Part shown: positions 1 to 7,697 of the stretch, piece by piece
Layout of the letters: each line of letters opens with the position of its first letter
How positions within the stretch are numbered: position 1 is the stretch's first letter
DNA from: Pseudaestuariivita rosea
Lineage (GTDB): Bacteria > Pseudomonadota > Alphaproteobacteria > Rhodobacterales > Rhodobacteraceae
Reading direction: 5' to 3'
Assembly (NCBI RefSeq): GCF_017592335.1
Contig: NZ_JACNMP010000006.1
Coordinates: 1 to 64,000 of the forward strand
DNA: 64,000 bases
Notes under the pieces: model-generated
The model's input: only the letters and a program-made list of their open reading frames with translations
What the model was told of the DNA's origin: nothing
Databases searched by the model: none
Translations under genes and position numbers: made by a program

Positions 1-120
1 CGAGACGCCGCCGAACGCACGATAGAGGCAACATGGCGCAGGATCGGTAAGCTGCTCGACCGCTTCACCCCGCAGGAATGTGCGAATTACCTTGTCAACT
101 CAGGATACGCTTCAACCTGA
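1..120 (+). mobile_element. IS630-family transposase, C-terminal fragment (runs in from outside the window)
   Basis: Frame 1 is open from the first base to a TGA at 118-120 and encodes 39 residues containing AERTIEATWRRIGKLLDRF and TPQECANYLVNSGY. This resembles the C-terminal tail of IS630/Tc1-mariner-type DDE transposases, where a FTP.ECANY..nsGY motif closes the protein. The catalytic part lies upstream of the window, so intactness cannot be judged. Homology between the flanking DNA and a repeat at 55.5 kb begins at about position 134, which suggests the right end of the IS lies between 120 and 134. Assignment rests on the short C-terminal motif only. Confidence 0.7.
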
Positions 121-133
121 TCTCATCTTGCTC

Positions 134-321
134 TAGCATCTCTCGCCTACAACCCCATTCCACGACGTCGAACAAAGAAATGGTTTTCCAGAACTTGTGT
201 TTTGGCTTGGAACCCCAAGACATAAAGCCGCCTGAAAGATCATGCATGAGACAAAAGGTGGGGGGCTTGCGACCCCTTTCTGGCTAAACCAACCCTCAAG
301 ACGGTGGCGCCACCTTTCTTA
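134..321 (-). repeat. Dispersed repeat E, copy 1 (inverted relative to the copy at 55.5 kb)
   Basis: Read on the minus strand from 321 to about 134, this sequence aligns with 55504-55685 on the plus strand. Shared blocks include an identical 19-mer starting TAAGAAAGGTGGCGCCACC, then GAAAGGGGTCGCAA, CTCATGCATGAT, GACGTCGTGG, ATGGGGTT and GCGAGAGA, in the same order and with similar spacing. The palindrome GGTGGCGCCACC sits at 303-314. No convincing coding sequence is seen in either copy. It may be a decayed mobile-element end or an intergenic repeat family; the IS630 fragment abuts this copy. Confidence 0.7.
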
Positions 322-374
322 TCAGATCAGACCTCAGACCCTGCCACCCAAAGGTGATGCGGGGCAAAGGGCAT

Positions 375-1250
375 TCAAACGGTCCGATAAAACGTCCTGA
401 CCCGCGTCATACGGATCGCTCGTCTAAGCAGCTTAAATACCAGCGGCACGGCCATCACAGCGCTGATGCCCAACGCAATATGCAAGGTCTGCAGCGTCAT
501 GTCGTCGTTGTCATAAACCACCCAGGCCGAAAAGGCGCCCAATGCCCCGATAATTGCCGCCGAAATCCAGATCATCCAATTGGCGTGGCTGTCGAACCGG
601 GGCAGGCCCAGCCCGGCCTCGACCTCTTTCGTGACGCTTAACGGACCGGCTTCGAGAACAATCAGGTCGGGGTCATGGAAGGTTTCAAATGTTGGTCGGC
701 TGGGCCCTTTCCCTTTGACGATATTGGCAATCCTCACAGTCTGGCCATAGGCAGTAACCTGGGCCAGGCGGATGGATATCGGCTTGTCCGGCCACTGTCG
801 GATCAGCGGGGCCCAATGCAGAGGGATTTGCACAACCCGGCCTTGGATACTGCCGGGTCTTGAGGATAACATAAAATTTGTCTGACCGTCACTTATATCG
901 ACGAAGTACCCCTCGGTCGTAGTGCATTTCAGTTCATTGGCATGTGCCTTCAGATGATCACGCACCAGTAACCGAAGCTCTGTTCGATTAGTGTGATAGA
1001 CAAAATAAGACAGCCCCGCTGCAGTCAGAATAACCAGAAGCGATACGCTGACCGGCAGGATATCACGGTCGTGTTGAAATCCATCCAGCAGGGCGTCCAC
1101 CCCCATCCACATCAAAATACCCAAGGTGCACCAGACAAAGACGAACACCGTCAGGATCATGCCTGTAATCTTGACCCAGACCGTCATCCGCCTGTGACAC
1201 AAGGCGCGCTGGACCCAGTCTGTTTCGGCCTGCGTCAATGGGGTGGTCAT
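375..1250 (-). CDS. Multi-pass membrane protein of unknown function, paralog of the upstream gene
   Basis: 291 residues with four likely membrane segments, about 25-50, 64-85, 225-247 and 257-277. A soluble domain of about 140 residues lies between the second and third. I do not recognise a family. The start ATG overlaps the TGA of the upstream gene (ATGA), so the two are translationally coupled. Shared features with that neighbour are an N-terminal W-V-Q-R-A-x-x-H-R motif, a central Q-I-P-x-H-W motif, the block GLGLPRFDSHA before the third membrane segment, and an arginine-rich C-terminus. The pair clearly arose by tandem duplication. The soluble domain is probably on the periplasmic or cytoplasmic face of the inner membrane; topology is not resolved by eye. 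Confidence 0.75.
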   Translation of the reverse strand: MTTPLTQAETDWVQRALCHRRMTVWVKITGMILTVFVFVWCTLGILMWMGVDALLDGFQHDRDILPVSVSLLVILTAAGLSYFVYHTNRTELRLLVRDHLKAHANELKCTTTEGYFVDISDGQTNFMLSSRPGSIQGRVVQIPLHWAPLIRQWPDKPISIRLAQVTAYGQTVRIANIVKGKGPSRPTFETFHDPDLIVLEAGPLSVTKEVEAGLGLPRFDSHANWMIWISAAIIGALGAFSAWVVYDNDDMTLQTLHIALGISAVMAVPLVFKLLRRAIRMTRVRTFYRTV

Positions 1251-2143
1251 GGCAGATCATCCCTGTACAGTCGTCTCAGCCGCAGGTGTCGGATGCCGCG
1301 GCGCAGGTATCGAAACCCAAAGGGGGCGATTAAGGCCGCGCTGATCATCAGAAAAATAATGGCCAACCGTGGCCTATCATCTTCCATTGCGGCCCACACG
1401 AAAAACAACATCACAAGTCCGAAAAACAGCAGCGTGATGCAGATGTTTGAAAGTGCATGGCTGTCAAATCGGGGTAAGCCAAGACCAGCATCGTGTTCCC
1501 GGTTGACGCTCAGCGGGCCAAATGACAGCAGGATATACTTAGGATCACTAAACGTTTCATAGGTCTTCGTTACTGGTATGGCGCTCCCGCTACTTCGGAT
1601 TAGATTTTGAATCTGAACAGTCCGGCCCGAGGCCGAGATCCTGGCAATCCGACCCTGTGCACTATCGCCATGTTCGGGAATAAGCTTGCTCCAGTGATAA
1701 GGGATCTGCACAGGACCAACAGCCCGAAATGGGGTCTTAATGGACAGGTGATAGTTCAGTTCCTTATCGCTATGATTGCTCAGTGAAACCGAAACTTTGT
1801 CGGCGCGGGTCAGATCACGGGCATGGGACTTTTCCACTTCAGACAACATTACCCTCAACGAAACTTCTCTGCGAATGACGAAAACTATGCCATAAAGACA
1901 TGTCACAATTGCTGTAATAGTAAACATTATCCCAACTATACGGCTCTCTTCAAAATCGGAGCCCCAAAAAAAGAACGCAATCGCAGCATAGGCAGAGGGT
2001 CCACCGACATATAAAAGCAGGGTCAGCGCCATGCTGACAAGTTTTAGTACAATCATCTGCTTGCGATGCTTAATCGCCCTTTGCACCCAAGCCCGTTCGG
2101 CCTTTGTAAGATCGTCGGTGTTCAAACTGTTCAAATGCATCAT
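1247..2143 (-). CDS. Multi-pass membrane protein of unknown function, first of a tandem paralogous pair
   Basis: 298 residues with the same plan as its downstream paralog: a short cytosolic N-terminus with AWVQRAIKHRK, two membrane segments (about 33-57 and 70-90), a soluble domain with VQIPYHWSKLI, the block GLGLPRFDSHA (about 222-232), then two more membrane segments and a basic tail. Its DNA looks AT-richer than that of the downstream copy, so the copies have drifted apart in composition. There is no recognised domain. Together with the following gene it forms a two-gene operon beside the IS630 fragment and repeat E. Confidence 0.75.
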   Translation of the reverse strand: MMHLNSLNTDDLTKAERAWVQRAIKHRKQMIVLKLVSMALTLLLYVGGPSAYAAIAFFFWGSDFEESRIVGIMFTITAIVTCLYGIVFVIRREVSLRVMLSEVEKSHARDLTRADKVSVSLSNHSDKELNYHLSIKTPFRAVGPVQIPYHWSKLIPEHGDSAQGRIARISASGRTVQIQNLIRSSGSAIPVTKTYETFSDPKYILLSFGPLSVNREHDAGLGLPRFDSHALSNICITLLFFGLVMLFFVWAAMEDDRPRLAIIFLMISAALIAPFGFRYLRRGIRHLRLRRLYRDDLP

Positions 2144-2179
2144 TCTTGAAAATACTAGGTTGTGCAGATCTGTGCCCTA

Positions 2180-3292
2180 TTACAGACCCACGTGAAATTC
2201 CTCAATCAGATGCTGCACGATCGACTTTGTTGCATTGTCGCCCGCATCTTGGGCGATGCGGCGTTGGCGGTCGGCGCTGGTGCCGTGGGTGACCAGCCCA
2301 CGCAAGGCCTCGACCTCGGGCAGGCAGCCAAGGACCTCGGCATCTTCACGCACCAGCTCGATCAGTTCGTCGACCAGCGTCATGAAGGGCACGATCTGGC
2401 GGCGGCCAAAGTCGATCAGACCTTCGCTGACCCCGTATCGCTGCGCCCGCCAGCGGTTTTCGGCGATCAGAAAGCGGTCATATTCGCGCCAGCGCAGGTT
2501 CTGTTCTTTCATGCGCCACAGCATCCGCAGCAACGATTGGGTCAGAGCCGCCAGAGAAAGAGTATGCTCCATCCGCGGACTGACATCGCAGATCCGGGTT
2601 TCCAGCGTCGGGAACCGGTGCGACGGGCGCAGGTCCCACCAGATTTTCGTCGTATCCTCAATCAGGCCCAGATCGACCAGCACATTGGTCGTGGCCTCAT
2701 AATCGGACCAGCTTTCAAACCGCGGCGGCAGGCCGGTGCGGGGCAGGTTGTCGAACACACTGATCCGGTAGGACGCCAGCCCGGTATCTTCGCCCTGCCA
2801 ATAGGGGGACGAGGCCGACAGCGCCAGAAGATGCGGCAGAAAATAACTCAGCTGAGGCATCAGGTCCGTGCGCAGCGTGTCATCCTCAAGCCCCACATGC
2901 ACATGCATGCCGCAGATCAACATGCGGCGGGCCACGCCGCCCAGGTCCTTTTCCAGTGCGTTATAGCGATCTTTGTCGGTGTGATGCTGGTCTTTCCAGT
3001 CCTCAAACGGGTGGCAGGACACCGCGATGGGGGCCAGGTTATAATTTGCCGCCTGCCGCGCCACACAGGCCCGCAGGTGCCGCAAGTCTTCGCGCGCGTC
3101 AGAGATATCCTTGCAGACCCTCGTGCCGATTTCGATCTGACATTGCAGGAACTCGGGGCTGACCTGATCCTGCAGTTCCGTCTGACAGGCCTGCATCAAG
3201 CCCTCGGGCGCCTCGGCCAACGCAAGGCTGTCGCGATCAACCAGCAGGTACTCTTCCTCAATCCCCAGGGTAAAGCTTGGTGTGGACGGCAA
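2180..3292 (-). CDS. Carboxylate-amine ligase, YbdK / glutamate-cysteine ligase type 2 family
   Basis: 370 residues, the usual length for the YbdK family, which has the glutamine-synthetase-like fold of gamma-glutamylcysteine ligases and weak ATP-dependent carboxylate-amine ligase activity. Diagnostic stretches are [13 protein letters not shown] at residues 7-19 and CGMHVHVG near 130, the nucleotide/metal-binding histidine region, plus [15 protein letters not shown] in the middle. An AGGAG lies six to seven bases upstream of the ATG. It stands alone on the minus strand, downstream of a divergent glycosyltransferase pair. The physiological substrate is unknown for most members, so a role in glutathione-type synthesis is only a possibility. 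Confidence 0.9.
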   Translation of the reverse strand: MPSTPSFTLGIEEEYLLVDRDSLALAEAPEGLMQACQTELQDQVSPEFLQCQIEIGTRVCKDISDAREDLRHLRACVARQAANYNLAPIAVSCHPFEDWKDQHHTDKDRYNALEKDLGGVARRMLICGMHVHVGLEDDTLRTDLMPQLSYFLPHLLALSASSPYWQGEDTGLASYRISVFDNLPRTGLPPRFESWSDYEATTNVLVDLGLIEDTTKIWWDLRPSHRFPTLETRICDVSPRMEHTLSLAALTQSLLRMLWRMKEQNLRWREYDRFLIAENRWRAQRYGVSEGLIDFGRRQIVPFMTLVDELIELVREDAEVLGCLPEVEALRGLVTHGTSADRQRRIAQDAGDNATKSIVQHLIEEFHVGL

Positions 3293-3413
3293 GGCGCTCT
3301 CCTATCGTTTCATGGTATCCTAGGGGATCGGTTACCGCTCTGCCAAGTGCATTGCATCCGGTCCCAAAGTGTTTCAATAGGTTAAGACCCGCGCAGACAG
3401 AAGGTTCCAGATT

Positions 3414-4355
3414 ATGACGCCCCCCACAATCGCCATCGGCACCATCACGCGCCGCCGAGCTGATATGCTGAAAAAGCTGTTGGACAGCTATGTCGCCATG
3501 CAGCGACCGGCAGACGCCAATCTGATTTTCATCATTGTGGAAAACGATGATGCCAAAACACTGACCGCCCAGATTGACGCGTTTCAGACAAGCGTTGACG
3601 CGCCGGTAATCTACGATCTGGAACAGACCCCAGCCATCCCCCTGGCGCGCAATAAAGTGCTGGAACTGGCACTTGAGCACGGCTGTGATTTTCTGACCTT
3701 CGTCGACGATGATGAATTTGTTGATCAGGACTGGCTGGTCAAGATTTACAGGGCCATGGACGCCCATAACCTTGATCTGGCAGGTGGTCCAATTCGTCAG
3801 GTGCCTTATACTGACGAACTCAGTTTCTGGCAAAAACATCAGCTTGATTTCACAAATGAAATCTTAGCGAAGCGTCACGAAGAATATCGCGACAGGATAC
3901 ACGAAAGCGATGATGCCCTTATGAAGATTTATTCAAATAACTGGTGTTGTCGACTGTCATTTGTAAAAGAAAATGATCTGCGGTTTAGTACAGAACTGCT
4001 AGTGTCTGGTGGCTCGGATCTTAGGTTCTGCAATGATTTGCGGGATCAGGGAGGCCGAATTGGCTGGGTGCAGGATGCTTGGTTGACCGAAACCATTCCG
4101 CCGCACCGGCTGACATTGCGGTATTTTTACAAACGCTCACGCGACCATGCCACACTTAGGCATTATTTTAGCCCGAAACGTCGGGGTCGGTTGATCAAGA
4201 TTTCGGTCAGCAGGTCTTTGGAAGCTGTGCTTTCTTTGATTGCCGTGCCGATAAAGGGCCCGCGCTATTTTATCAAAACCATACGCAAGGCGGCGCTGGC
4301 GGCAGGTGCAATGACGGCTTTGTTCGGTGGCCAAAGCAAGCACTACAAGATATGA
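3414..4355 (+). CDS. Family 2 glycosyltransferase (first of tandem pair)
   Basis: 313 residues with a GT-A fold: an N-terminal nucleotide-sugar-binding segment IAIGTITRRRADMLKKLL, then FIIVENDDAKT, IPLARNKVLELA, and the metal-binding acidic motif FVDDDEFVDQDWL near residues 98-110. Next comes a GGPI acceptor-loop motif and, near 200, SGGSDLRFCNDL, where an acidic residue could serve as catalytic base. The C-terminal 50 residues are basic and hydrophobic and may associate with the membrane. It is closely related in layout to the next gene, 50 bp downstream. The segment around 3840-4060 is noticeably AT-richer than the rest of the gene. The target glycan (surface polysaccharide or lipid) cannot be deduced. 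Confidence 0.85.
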   Translation: MTPPTIAIGTITRRRADMLKKLLDSYVAMQRPADANLIFIIVENDDAKTLTAQIDAFQTSVDAPVIYDLEQTPAIPLARNKVLELALEHGCDFLTFVDDDEFVDQDWLVKIYRAMDAHNLDLAGGPIRQVPYTDELSFWQKHQLDFTNEILAKRHEEYRDRIHESDDALMKIYSNNWCCRLSFVKENDLRFSTELLVSGGSDLRFCNDLRDQGGRIGWVQDAWLTETIPPHRLTLRYFYKRSRDHATLRHYFSPKRRGRLIKISVSRSLEAVLSLIAVPIKGPRYFIKTIRKAALAAGAMTALFGGQSKHYKI

Positions 4356-4405
4356 GGCGGACCGTTGGGTGATGGCTTGGCCTTTGCAACTTCGGATCGA
4401 ACCGT

Positions 4406-5365
4406 ATGACTGACCGCATCGCCATTGCTGCCGCGACACGGGGTCGGCCGCGGATGTTTGATCAGCTGTTGCAGGGGCTGGCCGGGCTGACCGTGCCCGG
4501 TGATGCGCAGTTGGTCTTTATTTTTGTCGAAAATGATCAGCGCCTGACCATCGGGGATCGTGTCGCCTTGTTTCAGGACCGGACCGGGTGGCAGGCCCGC
4601 GCGATCCTGGAGTCGGAACAGGGCATCCCCTTTGCCCGCAACGCCGCACTGCAGGCTGCTTTGGATGATGGTTGCGACTGGTTGGCGTTTCTGGATGATG
4701 ACGAAGAACCTGCCACCGACTGGATCGCCCGCCTGCTGCAGGGCGCGTTGGATGGCGGGTTTGACCTGTGTGGCGGGCCGGTGGACCAGCGGCGGCCCGC
4801 AGAAAACCTGACCCGCGTGCAAGAGGCCGTCTGGCGCTACAATCAACGCATGGCCAGCGACCGATCCCAGAAGAGATCCGGGCCGGGGGCGTCGGACCAG
4901 CGCCTTGATCTGGCCACGAATAACTGGCTGTGCCGTCTGGACAAGGTGCGCGAAACCGGCCTGCGCTTTGATGAGGGCCTGCGGCTGACGGGCGGATCCG
5001 ATACCGATTTTTCCCGCCGGGCTGCGGCTGCGGGCTTTCGTCTTGGGTGGGTGGCGGATGCCCGCGTCAGCGAAGAAATCCCGCCACAGCGGCTGACCAT
5101 CGGCTATTGTTTCCGCCGTGCGCGGGACCAGACGATGGCAAAGTACCACATGACGTATCGCAAGAACGGCAAGGCGAATGTGGGCAAGGCAGTCTTCAAC
5201 TTTGTCTTCAAGACACTGACCGGCGTGATACGCGTCGCGTTGTTCCCGATCCTGGGCAGCTATCAGGGGCTGAAAGGTGTGCGGTCGATCGGTGTGGGCG
5301 TCGGCTGGATCAAAGCCGCCCTTGGCCGCGAAAGCCGCCTGTATGAACAGGTGACAGGCGATTGA
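4406..5365 (+). CDS. Family 2 glycosyltransferase (second of tandem pair)
   Basis: 319 residues, with the same motif order as the preceding gene: IAIAAATRGRPRMFDQLL, FIFVENDQ, IPFARNAALQAAL, the acidic motif FLDDDEEPATDWI near residues 97-109, GGPV, NNWLCRLDKV and GGSDTDFSRRAAAAGF, ending with a basic tail with LGRESRLYEQ that parallels FGGQSKHYKI of its partner. The pair therefore arose by duplication, but this copy is uniformly GC-rich. Such enzymes transfer a sugar from an NDP-sugar to a surface glycan or lipid. No flippase, polymerase or sugar-nucleotide gene lies nearby to identify the pathway. Confidence 0.85.
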   Translation: MTDRIAIAAATRGRPRMFDQLLQGLAGLTVPGDAQLVFIFVENDQRLTIGDRVALFQDRTGWQARAILESEQGIPFARNAALQAALDDGCDWLAFLDDDEEPATDWIARLLQGALDGGFDLCGGPVDQRRPAENLTRVQEAVWRYNQRMASDRSQKRSGPGASDQRLDLATNNWLCRLDKVRETGLRFDEGLRLTGGSDTDFSRRAAAAGFRLGWVADARVSEEIPPQRLTIGYCFRRARDQTMAKYHMTYRKNGKANVGKAVFNFVFKTLTGVIRVALFPILGSYQGLKGVRSIGVGVGWIKAALGRESRLYEQVTGD

Positions 5366-5428
5366 TGCGCCTTTGAGGTCGGGAGTTTTGATAGACCAGA
5401 TTTGAGTTCTTAAACGCTGATTTAACCT

Positions 5429-5500
5429 ACCCGCCCGGTGGGCACGACCGCCCCCATGGGCGGGCGCTTCTCGCCCACCCGCGGACGGTCGCTGCCCTCA
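5429..5500 (+). repeat. GC-rich palindromic intergenic repeat A, copy 1
   Basis: A GC-rich block with internal stems (CGCCCCCATGGGCG; GGGCG...CGCCC) between the converging glycosyltransferase and pdxA genes. It begins CCCGCCCGGTGGGCAC and ends ACGGTCGCTGCCCT, matching the copies at 20189, 21137 (inverted), 28487, 35011 (inverted) and, in part, 58883. The rest of the 137-bp intergenic space shows nothing else. It could act as a bidirectional terminator. Confidence 0.75.
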
Positions 5501-5502
5501 GT

Positions 5503-6474
5503 TTAAACACGCGCCTTTGACATCTGGTCGGCCAGTTTCAGGGCCTGGATCAGGCTGGTGGGGTCGGCTGTGCCCTGGCCGGCGATGTCAAATGCTGTGC
5601 CGTGATCGGGCGAGGTGCGGATGAAGGGTAACCCAAGCGTCACATTCACGCCGCCGGAAAAATCAAGCGTTTTGATGGGGATCAGGGCCTGGTCGTGGTA
5701 CATTGCGATGGCTGCGTCATAGCCCGCGCGGGCGGCGGCGTGGAACATTGTGTCGGCGGACCGGGGGCCTGTGATATCCAGCCCCTCGGCGCGCAGGGCG
5801 TCGGTGACGGGGGCGATCAGGTCGATTTCCTCGCGCCCCATGGCGCCGCCTTCGCCCGCGTGGGGGTTCAGCCCGGCCACGGCCAGGCGGGGGGTGTCAA
5901 TGCCGAAATCCTGTCGCAGGGCGCGGTGGGTGATCATCAGCGTGTCGTGCAGCAGATCGCGCGTCAGGGCCTGGGGCACGTCAGCCAGCGGGATGTGGAT
6001 CGTGGTCGGCACCACGCGCAGCGCATCACAGGCCAGCATCATCACCACGCGGTCCACACCGGCCAAAGCGGCCAGATATTCGGTATGCCCCGGATAGGCA
6101 AAATCGGCCCCATCCTTCAGCGCCTTTTTGTGGATCGGTCCCGTGCAAAGCGCCGCGGCCGCCCCCGAGCGGACCAGGTCAACGGCGCGTGCGATCACCT
6201 GGATCACAGCAGCCGCATTGGCCTGGTCGGGCTGGCCCGGCGCCGCCGTCGCCGGAAAGGCATGGGGCAGAACGGGCAGGGCGCTGGCCGAGACATGCAG
6301 CGCCTGGCCCGGGTCGGATATTTCGCGAAACGCGGTGCCGGGGGGCAGATGTGCGGGGTCAGCGATCAGAAAGAACGGCACGCGGGCGCCAAGCTGGCCC
6401 CATGCCTTGACCGCGATTTCCAGCCCGATGCCCGCGGGTTCGCCACAGGTCAGGGCAATGGGCGCGGTGCTCAT
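5503..6474 (-). CDS. pdxA: 4-hydroxythreonine-4-phosphate dehydrogenase (vitamin B6 synthesis)
   Basis: 323 residues, the normal PdxA length. The enzyme oxidises 4-phosphohydroxy-L-threonine with NAD(P) in the DXP-dependent pathway to pyridoxal phosphate. Visible signatures are IALTCGEPAGIGLEIA at the N-terminus, the metal-binding histidines in YPGHTEYLA, GLNPHAGEGG and AMYHDQALIPIK, and the C-terminal block VTLGLPFIRTSPDHGTAFD. The start overlaps the end of surA by 4 bases, so it is the last gene of the lptF-lptG-lptD-surA-pdxA run. The surA-pdxA(-ksgA) linkage is conserved in many proteobacteria. Confidence 0.96.
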   Translation of the reverse strand: MSTAPIALTCGEPAGIGLEIAVKAWGQLGARVPFFLIADPAHLPPGTAFREISDPGQALHVSASALPVLPHAFPATAAPGQPDQANAAAVIQVIARAVDLVRSGAAAALCTGPIHKKALKDGADFAYPGHTEYLAALAGVDRVVMMLACDALRVVPTTIHIPLADVPQALTRDLLHDTLMITHRALRQDFGIDTPRLAVAGLNPHAGEGGAMGREEIDLIAPVTDALRAEGLDITGPRSADTMFHAAARAGYDAAIAMYHDQALIPIKTLDFSGGVNVTLGLPFIRTSPDHGTAFDIAGQGTADPTSLIQALKLADQMSKARV

Positions 6475-7676
6475 TGCCGGACGATCACCGCATCGGCGCG
6501 CAGATCGGCCAGAAACCCGTCGGCCAGTGCGGCGACACGTTCATTGACCAGGGCACGGCGAATGGCCTCTCGGTCGATGTCCTGACCCAGATCGGGGGTC
6601 CGACCACACAGCATCAGCAGCATCAGATTGTTACCGCGCGTCAATGCGACCGAGCTTTCGTTGGCATCCAGCCTGGCCAGTTCAATCGCGATGTCCTGGG
6701 GGATCTGATCTGGCGTCTGAATTTCGCGTTGCAGGCGGTCCTCGGGCAAATTCTTCGCCAGCCCATAAAGATCATCACAGGTATCGGCCTGACCCCGGAT
6801 GCTGGCGGCTTCGGCCAGTGTGGCATCGGTGCGGCCACCGGGGATAAAGAACATCGCGTAATCCATGGCTGAAACGCCTGCATCCTCCGCTTCGGTTTCT
6901 TCGACGGCGCGCAGCTGGAAGATGATCAGGGCGTTCTGGACCGGGATCGGTTCGCTGATTTCACCCGGTTGCAGCGACAGGATCAGCTGGCGCAGTTGCG
7001 GCGGCAGGTTTGACAGCGGCAGCCAATCCAGCCGCCCGCCGCGTTCGCGGGATGGACCCACGGAAAACTGACTTGCGGCATTGCTGAACCCGCCAATGGT
7101 GGTGATCTGCTGGATCTGGCGCAAGTTGGCCTGGGTCCGGGCGGCAAATTCGGGGGTGTTGGGCAGGATAATCTCACTCAGCAACACCCGCAGACCACCG
7201 CGGTTTCCGGCCAGGGCGATGCGGCGGTCGATCTCTTCCTCGGTCACCTGGGCGCGGGGGCCAAAACGCAGGGCGACATAGTTGCGCCAGGCCAGCCCGA
7301 CACTGACAAAATCGCGAAAGGTTTCGGGTTCGACGCCTTCCTGACGCAGGGCGGCCATGAACTGATCGGCGGTCATATTGGCGCGCCCGGCGAATTCCTC
7401 CATCCCTTCGCGGATCTGTTCGTCGGTCAGGGTGATGCCGGTACGGGCCAGTTCATCCTGACGCAGACGGTCTTCGATCAGCAGATCCAACGCCAGTTCT
7501 TCACTGGCGCCGGGGGTGCGCAAGGCACGCATCATCCGCAGGCGTTGGGTCAGCTCAAACTGGGTGATCACGCGGTCATTGACGCGGACGACGGGGGCAA
7601 AGGGGTTTTGCGCCGTGGCCAGAGTGGCGCAGAAAAGGCCGATTAAAATCAGAAAAGATGAAAGAATAAGCCGCAT
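6471..7676 (-). CDS. surA: Periplasmic peptidyl-prolyl isomerase / outer-membrane protein chaperone
   Basis: 401 residues. A Sec signal peptide covers about residues 1-22 (MRLILSSFLILIGLFCATLA). A SurA N-terminal chaperone domain with VNDRVITQFELTQRLRMM follows, then one parvulin-type rotamase domain around residues 160-275 (FAARTQANLRQIQQI, GGRLDWLPLSNLPPQL, ISEPIPVQNALIIFQL). The C-terminal part is helical. SurA escorts unfolded beta-barrel proteins, including LptD, to the Bam complex, which fits its place directly after lptD. AAGGA precedes the ATG. Only one parvulin domain is evident, as is common in alphaproteobacterial SurA. Confidence 0.92.
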   Translation of the reverse strand: MRLILSSFLILIGLFCATLATAQNPFAPVVRVNDRVITQFELTQRLRMMRALRTPGASEELALDLLIEDRLRQDELARTGITLTDEQIREGMEEFAGRANMTADQFMAALRQEGVEPETFRDFVSVGLAWRNYVALRFGPRAQVTEEEIDRRIALAGNRGGLRVLLSEIILPNTPEFAARTQANLRQIQQITTIGGFSNAASQFSVGPSRERGGRLDWLPLSNLPPQLRQLILSLQPGEISEPIPVQNALIIFQLRAVEETEAEDAGVSAMDYAMFFIPGGRTDATLAEAASIRGQADTCDDLYGLAKNLPEDRLQREIQTPDQIPQDIAIELARLDANESSVALTRGNNLMLLMLCGRTPDLGQDIDREAIRRALVNERVAALADGFLADLRADAVIVRQ

Positions 7677-7697
7677 GGGCGAAAGGGTCCTTGTTGT

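Noticed and set aside
2162-3385. A 407-codon open frame on the plus strand opposite the carboxylate-amine ligase gene
   Set aside because: The minus-strand protein is a clear family member and has an AGGAG; the other frame is its shadow.
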